This document shows positions 11,201 to 18,901 of a DNA stretch of 41,461 nucleotides, in pieces. Origin of the DNA: a virus; IMG/VR virus record IMGVR_UViG_3300037672_000202, positions 1 to 41,461 of that record, one strand, 5' to 3'. A program made the position numbers and the translations under genes. A model generated the notes under the pieces. It had not been told where the DNA came from. It ran no database searches and was given only the letters and a program-made list of their open reading frames with translations. The number at the start of each line of letters is the position of its first letter. Position 1 is the stretch's first letter.

Positions 11201-14200
11201 CTATCAGTAACGTCACAGGAGACACTTTTGAAGTCTTTGCTGGTATCACAACTAGAATAGATTACACCGTGTCTGGGGCGGACTACACACCCTCTACAGG
11301 TATTATGACCATGAGTATTGGATCTCATGATCTAATATCGGGACAAACTTTCAAATTCAAACCAGAATCACTAGGATTTACTTGTGATGCTGACGGAAAC
11401 AGTCTTGTAAAATACTATCCAAGATCCAAAGATCCTACTTACGATACTGCTGTTCCTATTTTGGGTGTTGCTGGAACCACAATTACAACTCAAGTAGGTA
11501 TCACCACAGAGGTTAAGTACAATATTAGATTTGCTGCATACACTCCTCAGAGTGGTATCATGACTGTCTCTCTTGACAGACTTCATGACTTCCAAGTTGG
11601 AGAGTCAATCAAATTTAAGCCTGGATCTATCGTATTCAAATGTGACCAAGATTTTTATCAAACAAAACACTTCTATCCAAGACCAAGTGACCCATATTAC
11701 GAAAAAACTGTAACCTTAGTTGGTGCTGCTGGAACACTCTTTACTGTGAATGTAGGACCTACAACTTCATCACAGATGTACGCTTTTGTTCCCAATCAGG
11801 GTGTTGCGGTAGATGCTGTTATTGCTGGTGGTGCCTACCCATATAATTTGTCTGGCATTGGTACAGATGCAATGATCACTGGTGGTGGTGACTACACTCC
11901 ATACTGGTATCAAAATTCTACTACTGGTGCAATTCAAAGACCTACTCAAAAAGTTAGTGTTGTAACTGGTGGAATATCATTCAAGTGTGCTAAAGATAAT
12001 TATGCAACTGTTCACGCATATCCTCGTCCTACAGACCCTATCAACAACCTTAATGTTGGTATCGTTTCTGTAACAACTGACACTTTTGAAATAAGAGTCG
12101 GTGTATCTACAATCAGAGAACGTGGTATCTCCACATCAGTCTACAACCCTGCAACAGGTGAGTTGACAATGACAGTGGGTGCTGGACACTCTTATATCAA
12201 TGATTCGGCTCATACAATTTCGACGGCAACGTATAATTCTAGTACTGGTGTACTAGAACCAACCATATCTAATCATGGTTTTGTTGCTGGTGAATATGTC
12301 AAGTTTGATTTGGAATCAATTTCATTCAAGTGTGATCAAGATGGATATACTGCAACTAAGGCATATCCAAGATACTCTGATCCATTCTTGAATGAGTGGT
12401 TACCAATTTATCATGTTGGTGTAAATACATTCTCTGTAAATGTTGGTGTATCTACTATTGTAAATGCTTACTGGTTCCAGAGTGCAACCACTGGTGGTCT
12501 TAAGAAAGCTAGAAACACTGTTGGTATCAATACAGGTTCTATTATATTCACATGTGACAGAGACGATCATGCTACAGAACATGCTTATCCTCGTTCCTAC
12601 GATCCTATTGGTGGTAACGTTTCTGTGGGTATCGGTTCTACGTCAGCAACCACACTCACAATTAATGTTGGTGTATCCACAATCGTAAACTACGGTATTG
12701 CTACTGCTGCATATACACCTAACACAGGTATTATGACTGTGTTCTCCAACGTTCATGGTCTTAATGGTGCATACGACGATAAGAGAATTCAGTTTGCAAC
12801 CTACGATGCTGGTAGTGGTATTATGACAGTCACCACTAATCAATCTCATGGAATGATTACTGGTAATAGAGTCAACTTTAAGAGAGATTCTATCAGATTC
12901 AGATGTCTGATGAATCAGAGACAGAGCGTCAAGAGTTACCCAAGAGCAAAAGATCCATCAGATCAAAAGTGGTTATCTGTAACAGGTATTGATGAAACTA
13001 ACTTTAGTGTCAATGTAGGAACATCACCTCTTGTTTATCACGATCCTACAAGTGGATCTTATGATCCATTTACAGGGTTGATGACTGTAGATATTGGGTC
13101 TCATACACTGAAAAAAGGAACTGGTGTAAAACTCAAAACAAGGGGATTCAAATTCACTTGTGCCTTAGATAATCATGCGACAAATCACTTCTACCCAAGG
13201 GCAAGTGGTATATCTGGTCCAGATCCTGCTTATAACACTTCTGTTAAGATTACTTCTACAACAGATACTACTATCACTCTGGATGTAGGTAAATCATCTA
13301 ATCAAACAGAACACATCTTTGTTTCTGCTGGTACAAGTTCAGTTATCAGTGGCGGTAATTATATTCATACTTTTGAAAATGCAGACTTAGATTCACTGTT
13401 GATTGCAAGAGATACAGTTGGTCTTTCTACTAACTCTTACACATGGAGATGTGCTCAGGATAACTATGCAACTGATCACACATATCCTAGAACCACTGAT
13501 CCTATTCACGATGTAGAGGTTGGTATTGTTTCTTCAACTCTTGACACATTCACAATGAATGTTGGTATTACATCAAGAGTTAAGTTCAACATAAGTAACG
13601 CTACTTACGATCCTAATAGTGGATTGGTAACTATGACGACTGATTCGTCTCATGGATTGTCAACTACAACTTCTGTAGGTTTGGCGACAAATGGATTTGT
13701 GTACACATGCACAATGGATCAGAACTCTACTGAACACGCATATCCTCGTGTTACTGACCCTGCACACAATACATCTCTATATCCAACTGCTGTAACTGCA
13801 AACAACGTAACTGTAAACGTTGGAGTCTCTACTAGAGTAGAGTACAACATCAACCATGCAGATTATAATGATGTGGTAGGTATCATGACTATGTTCTTAC
13901 CTACTGCTCATGGTATTACAACCGCAGCTGGGGCTCCTAGAAATGTCAAGTTGAAGAATGAGTCGATATACTTCACATGTTCTAAGGACGGTTATGCAAC
14001 AGCGCATGTATATCCTAAAGGTGGTGATCCTTATTACAATGGTTCAATCGTTAATAGAGTTATTGATAATCAAAATATTGAGATTCAAGTAGGACCTTCA
14101 ACAACACCTAGTTTCTATAATGGTGGTGGTAAGATTCAAGGTGTTATTCTTGCACCTAGGCTTAGAAACAACTCTCCAAGTAGTGAGGACTTCGCAGCTG

Positions 14201-17200
14201 GCGGTACATTTGTTGATAAGATTATTGACGATCACACTTACGTTGTAAATGTTGGTATCTCAACAGTAGATCACAACTATGCAAGAGGTGGTATTTCACA
14301 ACAGGGTAAGAGAGTCGCTGCTTCTAATGAGATTGGATTCTCTGGATTTGATGTCATTGAAAAAATTGACGCTGGTAAGTTTAGAGTGAATGCTGGACTT
14401 ACAACTGAAATCGCACTCTTCAAGAGAGGCGGTAGAATTGACAAACCAGTATTCCTTGATATTACAGAACCAGCTGGATACTTTAATAGAGACTTAGAAT
14501 ACATTTCTGGTAATTCTGGACTCGGAACAAATGCAGTTGTTAACTTCCGTATTAATGTAGACGGAAACATTGGTGAATTTGAGCTTCGTGAAGAAGGTAC
14601 AGCATACAAAGTTGATGAGGTTCTAACTGTTTCTGGTATTGCAACTAACCCTAGAGTTGGTGTTTTAACTGAATTCCAATTAACAGTCCAAGAACTTGAG
14701 AATGATACATTCTCAGGATTCTATCCAGGCCAATTTATTCTGTTTGATGATATCGCTTCATTCTTCAATGGTTCTCGTACAAAGTTCACATTATCTGTTA
14801 CAACCAGTGGTGTTACTGAAATCTTAAGTCTTAAGACTCTGCCTGGTAGTGATATGGATATCACAAACAATATCTTTATCTACATCAATGATATTTTACA
14901 GACTCCACAGTCTTCTTATACATTTAAGGGTAGTAGAGTCATCTTCTCTGAAGCACCAAAACCAAATTCTAAATGTTCTGTATTCTACTTTAGAGGATCT
15001 GCGAGAGACGTTGAAACTGTTGAACCAGTTTCATCTGTTAAGGCTGGTGATATTGTTCAAATCAAAGAGAACAAACTCAACCCTGCTGACATTGATCAGT
15101 TTGCGAGAACAGGTAAGAGAATCGTTGCTTCCGATGTTCTTGAAACATTCTCTTACGATAGTATCGGTATTGACACTAACACCGCTGCAGAAAGACCACT
15201 TTCTTGGGAGAAGCAAAGACAAGATCAAATTCTCTCTGGTGTTCTAATCTCGAAAGCAAGACCAGGCTTGAAGAGTAAGGTTCTTCCTACAACTAGAATT
15301 ATTAAGAACGTTGGGGAGTTGGATGACAAAATTTATGTCAACAATGCTTTCCCTGTATTCAATGCGATTGATTTGTTAGTTCAATCTGAGAGAGATGTTC
15401 AAATCTTTGAGGATAGTGAGATCTCTCCAGGCGTTGTTACATCTATTGTTTCTACATCATCTAGTATATCTTCTTTAAATATAGTTGATGAAGGAACTGG
15501 ATATAAAATCTCAAATCCAACCGTTGCAATTTCCAGTGCATTGATTGAACGTAAAGATCCTATCTTTGCTTGGGAGTTTGATTCGATTACTGGTATTACA
15601 TCATCTATTGAGTTTAAATCGATCACCAAAGAAGATCCATATGTCGCTGTTGGTGCAAGTAGTTACTACATGAACACTAAGAGTGGAACATTCTGGGAGA
15701 GAGGTAGAATTGGATTTGGTGGAACTATCACATTCAATGGTGTGTCTGTTGGTAACAGTGCAACTGGTAATGTAAATGTTATGGCTGTGGGTGAGTTTGC
15801 ATCTATGGCAAGAGGAGTTTCAATCGGTAACAGTATCGGTTCATGGACTCCTATCAATCTACTAGAACAGAGACAAATACCTGCTATTGGTCAAGTTCAA
15901 ACACTAGACAGTACCTACACAGGACATTTCAATGATGTTATCTGGGAAGGAAGTAGAAACACATGGGTTGCTGTTGGTGCTGCTGGATCTATCTTTAGTG
16001 CAGTTGGTCTTACAACCGCAGATGCGTTCAGTCAATTCTCAGGAACATTACAAAATCTAAATGCGGTTTGTTATGGACAGTCAGAATATGTTGCCGTTGG
16101 TAATGGTGGTGTAATTCTTGCATCTAATGATGGAACAGGATGGGGAGATAAGACAAGTAATACTGTCTTTGACTTAAATGACATCATCTATGATGGTAAT
16201 AAATTCATCGTTGTAGGTGACAATGGTACTATTGGTATTTCAACCGATAAGAACTTCTGGCAACCTTGGAGTCAACAGTTGCCTGCTGGAACAGTTCACC
16301 CTGCTACCTTTGACTTTGCTAAGATTAAGTTCTTTGATAACTTCTATGTTGGTATTTCCACAGTTGGTGATCTTTATTATTCCTTTGACCTTGCAAACTG
16401 GAACAAGAGAGTTGTTACTCAACCTAATGAAATTCGTGATCTTGTTCAAACACCTTATGGTGATTTTGCAAGTACAAGAGTTATCGTTGTTGGTTCTGGA
16501 ACTACAAACTTCTATGCAGACCCAGTTATCAATAGAGCAACTGCAACTGCATCCGTAACCGCTGGTGTAATTACATCTATCAACATTACTGATGGTGGAT
16601 TCGGTTACAGAGTAGGAAGTAGTCCTCCAGTTATTGTACAGTCAGATGCAACTAAGAGAGAAGATTTATTCTCTGTTGATGCGGAAGGTGATTTTGGCGA
16701 CATTGTAGGAATAAATACATGGTTGCCAGGTTCTGCAAGTGTATTACCAAGATTGGCTTTTACTCTTAAGTCTCAGTTCAATGATAATACTAATTTGGGT
16801 TATGGATATTCCTCACTCAACTCTCTTGGAGTTAACTTCAGTGGACTTGAGAAGGGAGACTTCTTTACTATCTACGATAGTTCATTAGTTGTTGGCCACG
16901 CATTGACTGGTATAACAACCTCAAGTGGTGCAAATCAACCTGTCGGTATGGTAACTTCTGGTGATTATCTTGGTGGTGTGTTCAGAGTTGAACAGATCAC
17001 AACAGGTGATGCGATCTCTGGTTTGGTCACAGTTACATGTGCTTTCCAACCAGGTCCTACCCCTTACGGAAATAATACAATTCAAGTTGGTGTTGGCACA
17101 ACGGCAACTACTGATACTTTCTGGGGTAAATATAGTTGGGGTAAATTACTTGGATATCAGAATCGTGGTGCTGGTAATCCTACAAGTTTCCTTGTCAATC

Positions 17201-17265
17201 CTATGAATGGAAATGTTGGATTATCCACTGCTGCGGTGGTCTCCAGAAAGAAACCACTAACTTAA
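8263..17265 (+). CDS. Giant virion structural protein, 3000 aa, with YPR repeats and beta-propeller
   Basis: ATG preceded by GAGGAAG. Residues about 1-700 carry GGxGY hairpins (GGAGY, NTGVGY, GKGQGY) and an 'INNVVQTPGLDFEV' unit. Residues about 790-885 hold five tandem HTF repeats. Residues about 740-1940 hold 12 copies of a unit with the core F-x-C-x-x-D-x(4-6)-H/K-x-YPR-x-x-DP, spaced about 75-205 residues. At residues about 2205-2260 is another 'IYINDILQTP' unit. Residues about 2455-2745 contain seven 'YVAVG'-like strands with VGxxGxIxxSxDxxxW turns, read as a seven-bladed beta-propeller of BNR/Ycf48-like style. The C-terminus is again beta-rich. It lies between a fibre-like gene and the gp8-like gene, so it is probably a baseplate or peripheral tail component, perhaps glycan-binding. 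No T4 counterpart is recognised; by position it could stand in for gp7. Confidence 0.85.
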   Translation: MSTRVTPGAGALLRPSFNSLYGVVQVEVLDGGAGYAATDPPQITIDGTTTPLTEGVFFPVISGVGTISSVIIFNTGVGYYPVFSTSTQSQVVVERGAFGTISTSHGVGTAYSVFTGDYNIVDDNIFFTDAPYGQAGPIGLKTSSSFSGRLFSRKLDPFNPKDKNVILDDISLEFTGIAGTQFDLSENLGVVTSLYNSVNTGVDINNNPFILINNVVQTPGLDFEVVDNADNKINFLSGVPRAGRINKVGLQTGSGYYLPLKAAARVGVGSTGSLQFIQLEGKGQGYRESPVVTVRASQGFGASITAQMGTSAGSAVAISTADYNQFTGICTFVTGGTSHGFVENDLVRITGAGFTFTAISALRNINTFGYDYVTGIATVSVSGGHYIGTATNSGKSLVVKQVQITNGITTTLFREDAYPIVEVIDANNVLVDCGVSTQPLTYVSGGLVQAGVDTAIMEGRNVIGFDVLSGHTTNTFRAFVGVSTFPHQYFGGGVVNRAEAGIVTNFTIVEGGTGFFAPKTVGFLEGTPVNGITTVTAFGNKSGDEKNINAVDYDVTSGIATITSASAHGLTTSNVVKLAGIAFSTGIGDIIFPSNVNRYFGVVGVTSTLNFQVNIGVAMTTTGIHTANVGAGIGSFIPYEGHGLETDDFVNVTGIAITFASAPSVRVGGAEYDQTSGIATIFTRDRHNLTEDDCVILSGIGFTCDYDPSLGVSTAQYNNVTGIMTVTTAAPHGYKVAKDVILSGLAFTCSLDNGSRFHYYPRSRSTAYDTSLPITGYAGTALSIDVGAAPPKDQYTHLFSEAINGALVYGGDYDHTFIRAVDGALLTGGPYTHSFIGATATSTFAGGDYAHTYVSSDDKTIKTGGDYAHIFDSAVTDAVNILGGGSLTPTNADYTPTTGSLIVTSAGHGLSGPSQHSLTTANYNPIVGILTITVPTHGFSNGDQVLIANDSIGWKCSLDGFTTTKYYPRTTDTLSNTWVPISNVTGDTFEVFAGITTRIDYTVSGADYTPSTGIMTMSIGSHDLISGQTFKFKPESLGFTCDADGNSLVKYYPRSKDPTYDTAVPILGVAGTTITTQVGITTEVKYNIRFAAYTPQSGIMTVSLDRLHDFQVGESIKFKPGSIVFKCDQDFYQTKHFYPRPSDPYYEKTVTLVGAAGTLFTVNVGPTTSSQMYAFVPNQGVAVDAVIAGGAYPYNLSGIGTDAMITGGGDYTPYWYQNSTTGAIQRPTQKVSVVTGGISFKCAKDNYATVHAYPRPTDPINNLNVGIVSVTTDTFEIRVGVSTIRERGISTSVYNPATGELTMTVGAGHSYINDSAHTISTATYNSSTGVLEPTISNHGFVAGEYVKFDLESISFKCDQDGYTATKAYPRYSDPFLNEWLPIYHVGVNTFSVNVGVSTIVNAYWFQSATTGGLKKARNTVGINTGSIIFTCDRDDHATEHAYPRSYDPIGGNVSVGIGSTSATTLTINVGVSTIVNYGIATAAYTPNTGIMTVFSNVHGLNGAYDDKRIQFATYDAGSGIMTVTTNQSHGMITGNRVNFKRDSIRFRCLMNQRQSVKSYPRAKDPSDQKWLSVTGIDETNFSVNVGTSPLVYHDPTSGSYDPFTGLMTVDIGSHTLKKGTGVKLKTRGFKFTCALDNHATNHFYPRASGISGPDPAYNTSVKITSTTDTTITLDVGKSSNQTEHIFVSAGTSSVISGGNYIHTFENADLDSLLIARDTVGLSTNSYTWRCAQDNYATDHTYPRTTDPIHDVEVGIVSSTLDTFTMNVGITSRVKFNISNATYDPNSGLVTMTTDSSHGLSTTTSVGLATNGFVYTCTMDQNSTEHAYPRVTDPAHNTSLYPTAVTANNVTVNVGVSTRVEYNINHADYNDVVGIMTMFLPTAHGITTAAGAPRNVKLKNESIYFTCSKDGYATAHVYPKGGDPYYNGSIVNRVIDNQNIEIQVGPSTTPSFYNGGGKIQGVILAPRLRNNSPSSEDFAAGGTFVDKIIDDHTYVVNVGISTVDHNYARGGISQQGKRVAASNEIGFSGFDVIEKIDAGKFRVNAGLTTEIALFKRGGRIDKPVFLDITEPAGYFNRDLEYISGNSGLGTNAVVNFRINVDGNIGEFELREEGTAYKVDEVLTVSGIATNPRVGVLTEFQLTVQELENDTFSGFYPGQFILFDDIASFFNGSRTKFTLSVTTSGVTEILSLKTLPGSDMDITNNIFIYINDILQTPQSSYTFKGSRVIFSEAPKPNSKCSVFYFRGSARDVETVEPVSSVKAGDIVQIKENKLNPADIDQFARTGKRIVASDVLETFSYDSIGIDTNTAAERPLSWEKQRQDQILSGVLISKARPGLKSKVLPTTRIIKNVGELDDKIYVNNAFPVFNAIDLLVQSERDVQIFEDSEISPGVVTSIVSTSSSISSLNIVDEGTGYKISNPTVAISSALIERKDPIFAWEFDSITGITSSIEFKSITKEDPYVAVGASSYYMNTKSGTFWERGRIGFGGTITFNGVSVGNSATGNVNVMAVGEFASMARGVSIGNSIGSWTPINLLEQRQIPAIGQVQTLDSTYTGHFNDVIWEGSRNTWVAVGAAGSIFSAVGLTTADAFSQFSGTLQNLNAVCYGQSEYVAVGNGGVILASNDGTGWGDKTSNTVFDLNDIIYDGNKFIVVGDNGTIGISTDKNFWQPWSQQLPAGTVHPATFDFAKIKFFDNFYVGISTVGDLYYSFDLANWNKRVVTQPNEIRDLVQTPYGDFASTRVIVVGSGTTNFYADPVINRATATASVTAGVITSINITDGGFGYRVGSSPPVIVQSDATKREDLFSVDAEGDFGDIVGINTWLPGSASVLPRLAFTLKSQFNDNTNLGYGYSSLNSLGVNFSGLEKGDFFTIYDSSLVVGHALTGITTSSGANQPVGMVTSGDYLGGVFRVEQITTGDAISGLVTVTCAFQPGPTPYGNNTIQVGVGTTATTDTFWGKYSWGKLLGYQNRGAGNPTSFLVNPMNGNVGLSTAAVVSRKKPLT
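10385..14090 (+). repeat. Twelve-copy Cys/YPR protein repeat array
   Basis: Inside the 3000-residue gene. The conserved core is aromatic-x-Cys followed by an Asp/Asn-rich turn, then YPR (YPK in the last copy) and usually a DP. Cores begin near 10503, 11123, 11377, 11634, 11980, 12325, 12547, 12898, 13153, 13443, 13702 and 13972. Between cores lie 'Y-P-TGIMTVT...HGL' and 'INVGxST' segments. Copies have diverged in nucleotide sequence, so this is a protein repeat and not a DNA satellite. Each copy has a single conserved Cys. Confidence 0.8.
10639..10920 (+). repeat. Five tandem 18-19-residue 'HTF' protein repeats
   Basis: Inside the 3000-residue gene. Successive units begin QYTHLF, YDHTFI, YTHSFI, YAHTYV and YAHIFD and are joined by GGD/GGP. 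The same unit recurs singly near 13350 (NYIHTF) and twice in the fibre gene at about 35793-35905. It directly precedes a 'GG-S-TPT-A-Y-P' linker and the YPR repeats in both genes. Confidence 0.7.
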
Positions 17266-17267
17266 CC

Positions 17268-17275
17268 ACTAAATA
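17268..17275 (+). promoter_or_regulatory. Possible variant late promoter (ACTAAATA)
   Basis: ACTAAATA lies in the 34-base gap between the 3000-residue gene and the gp8-like gene, 24 bases before the ATG. It differs from TATAAATA at the first two bases. The same octamer occurs in another intergenic gap at 28720. It may be a weak late promoter or chance. Confidence 0.3.
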
Positions 17276-17299
17276 GACCTAAAGACTAGTTTTTTTAAA

Positions 17300-18895
17300 A
17301 TGCCTGCTATTATATCCGAACAGTTTAGGATTCTGAACGCCGAGACTTTTGTAAAAAGTTTTGTTGGAGTAGGATCTACTGTTAACAAATATTATGCGTT
17401 CATGGGATTACCCAATTCCGTTGAATCGAAGGCGGGCGGTACTGCCACATGGGCTACAAATACGCCAGCACCGTTGGATGGATTTGAGGAAGAGTATTCC
17501 ATCAAAGAATCTATCATTGCGATGAAAAAGGTGACTGATAAAGATGTTCGCAGACTTGTCAGAAAAGTTTCATGGGTGGCGGGTACTACATATGAAATGT
17601 ATAGACATGATTATAACATCTATAATCTGACACCTATTACTAGTCAAGGTAGTCTGTACGATGCAAATTACTACATAGTGAACGAAGACCTGAAAGTTTA
17701 CATCTGTCTACAAAATGGATCAGACCCAGAGAACCCGAAGGGTAGGCCTTCATATGACCAACCCACATTTGTTGACCTTGAGCCAAGAGCAGCTGGCACT
17801 AGTGGCGATGGTTATGTTTGGAAATATCTTTACACAATTAAACCTAGTGAAATTGTTAAATTTGACTCTATTGAATACATACCAGTGCCCGAAGACTGGG
17901 GCAAACAAGGCGAGACTGTCGCAACAAAAGCTAATTCTATAGATGGAAAGATTGAAGTGGTTGTGGTTGATAATAGAGGTTCTAACTACCAACCGATCTC
18001 AACATCCTTTGCAAATGTTCCCATTCTGGGAGATGGGGCAGGAGGAAAGGCTACTATTACGATTGACTCTTTCGGAAAAGTATCTGAAGTATTTGTTACT
18101 GATGGAGGAGAAGGATACACTCATGGATCCATCCAGTTTTTCCCAGGCGCTCCAGGCAGTCAGTCTGGCGGAGTACTTGCTAACCTTACCAATACAGGTA
18201 TCGGAACGACATCGGTAGCAGACTTTAGTGTCATCATTCCTCCGAAGGGTGGTCATGGACATGACATCTACAGGGAACTTGGTGCGTACAGAGCACTACT
18301 CTATTCTAGATTTGAAACTCTAGAAACTAACCCCGATATCATTGAGGGTAATGATTTTGCTAGGGTTGGACTAATAAAGAATCCCACCGTATTTGGCAGT
18401 AGCACAGAATTGCTAGACACTGCAATGGTGAGTGGATTAAAAGCTTTGAAACTTGGTGGTATGACTACTGCAACAACCTATGCTGTTGACTCTGAAATCA
18501 CACAGACGGTTGGTGTTGGTTCTACTGCGATTGGATATGTTGCTTCTTGGGATAAAGTTACTGGAGTGTTGAAGTATTATCAACCAATGGGTCTTGCTTC
18601 TAGTGAAACTGGATACAAGATTGTTCCATTTACTTCTATTCCTGATACAGGGTACGGTGTAACGATTAATGGATCATCAGTAAACGGTTCGTTGTTGTCT
18701 GTTGACACCTCATATAACGGTGTCAGTACCTCAATAAATAATAAGACCTACCAATTAGGTATGAGTTTTACTTCTGGTATTTCATCAGCGGAATTCAATA
18801 CCAAATCAGGTGAAATTATCTATATTGATAATCGGACTGCGATTCCTAGATCTGCAAGTCAGAAGGAAGACATCAAGATAGTACTGGAGTTCTAA
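17300..18895 (+). CDS. 8: Baseplate wedge subunit, T4 gp8-like, 531 aa
   Basis: Two stretches match T4 gp8 as I recall it: GDGYVWKYLYTI at residues about 170-181 (gp8 has GDGYVWEYLFEI), and the C-terminus GEIIYIDNRTAIPRS...EDIKIVLEF (gp8 ends GEMIYMENRPPI...EEINILFTF). In T4, gp8 is a dimeric wedge protein of the baseplate joining gp6, gp7 and gp10. This protein is about 200 residues longer than the 334 of T4 gp8. The extra middle part has an inserted GGEGY hairpin segment (residues about 255-300) and the motif GGHGHDIYRELGAYR (about 316-330), which I associate with marine T4-like gp8 homologues. ATG start with poor Shine-Dalgarno; the next gene starts 6 bases after the stop, so the two are probably co-translated. 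Confidence 0.75.
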   Translation: MPAIISEQFRILNAETFVKSFVGVGSTVNKYYAFMGLPNSVESKAGGTATWATNTPAPLDGFEEEYSIKESIIAMKKVTDKDVRRLVRKVSWVAGTTYEMYRHDYNIYNLTPITSQGSLYDANYYIVNEDLKVYICLQNGSDPENPKGRPSYDQPTFVDLEPRAAGTSGDGYVWKYLYTIKPSEIVKFDSIEYIPVPEDWGKQGETVATKANSIDGKIEVVVVDNRGSNYQPISTSFANVPILGDGAGGKATITIDSFGKVSEVFVTDGGEGYTHGSIQFFPGAPGSQSGGVLANLTNTGIGTTSVADFSVIIPPKGGHGHDIYRELGAYRALLYSRFETLETNPDIIEGNDFARVGLIKNPTVFGSSTELLDTAMVSGLKALKLGGMTTATTYAVDSEITQTVGVGSTAIGYVASWDKVTGVLKYYQPMGLASSETGYKIVPFTSIPDTGYGVTINGSSVNGSLLSVDTSYNGVSTSINNKTYQLGMSFTSGISSAEFNTKSGEIIYIDNRTAIPRSASQKEDIKIVLEF

Positions 18896-18901
18896 AGACA
18901 A

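Noticed and set aside
10385-14090. Regular repeats as a CRISPR array or DNA satellite
   Set aside because: The repeats are conserved in protein, not in nucleotides, have uneven spacing, and stay in frame throughout.
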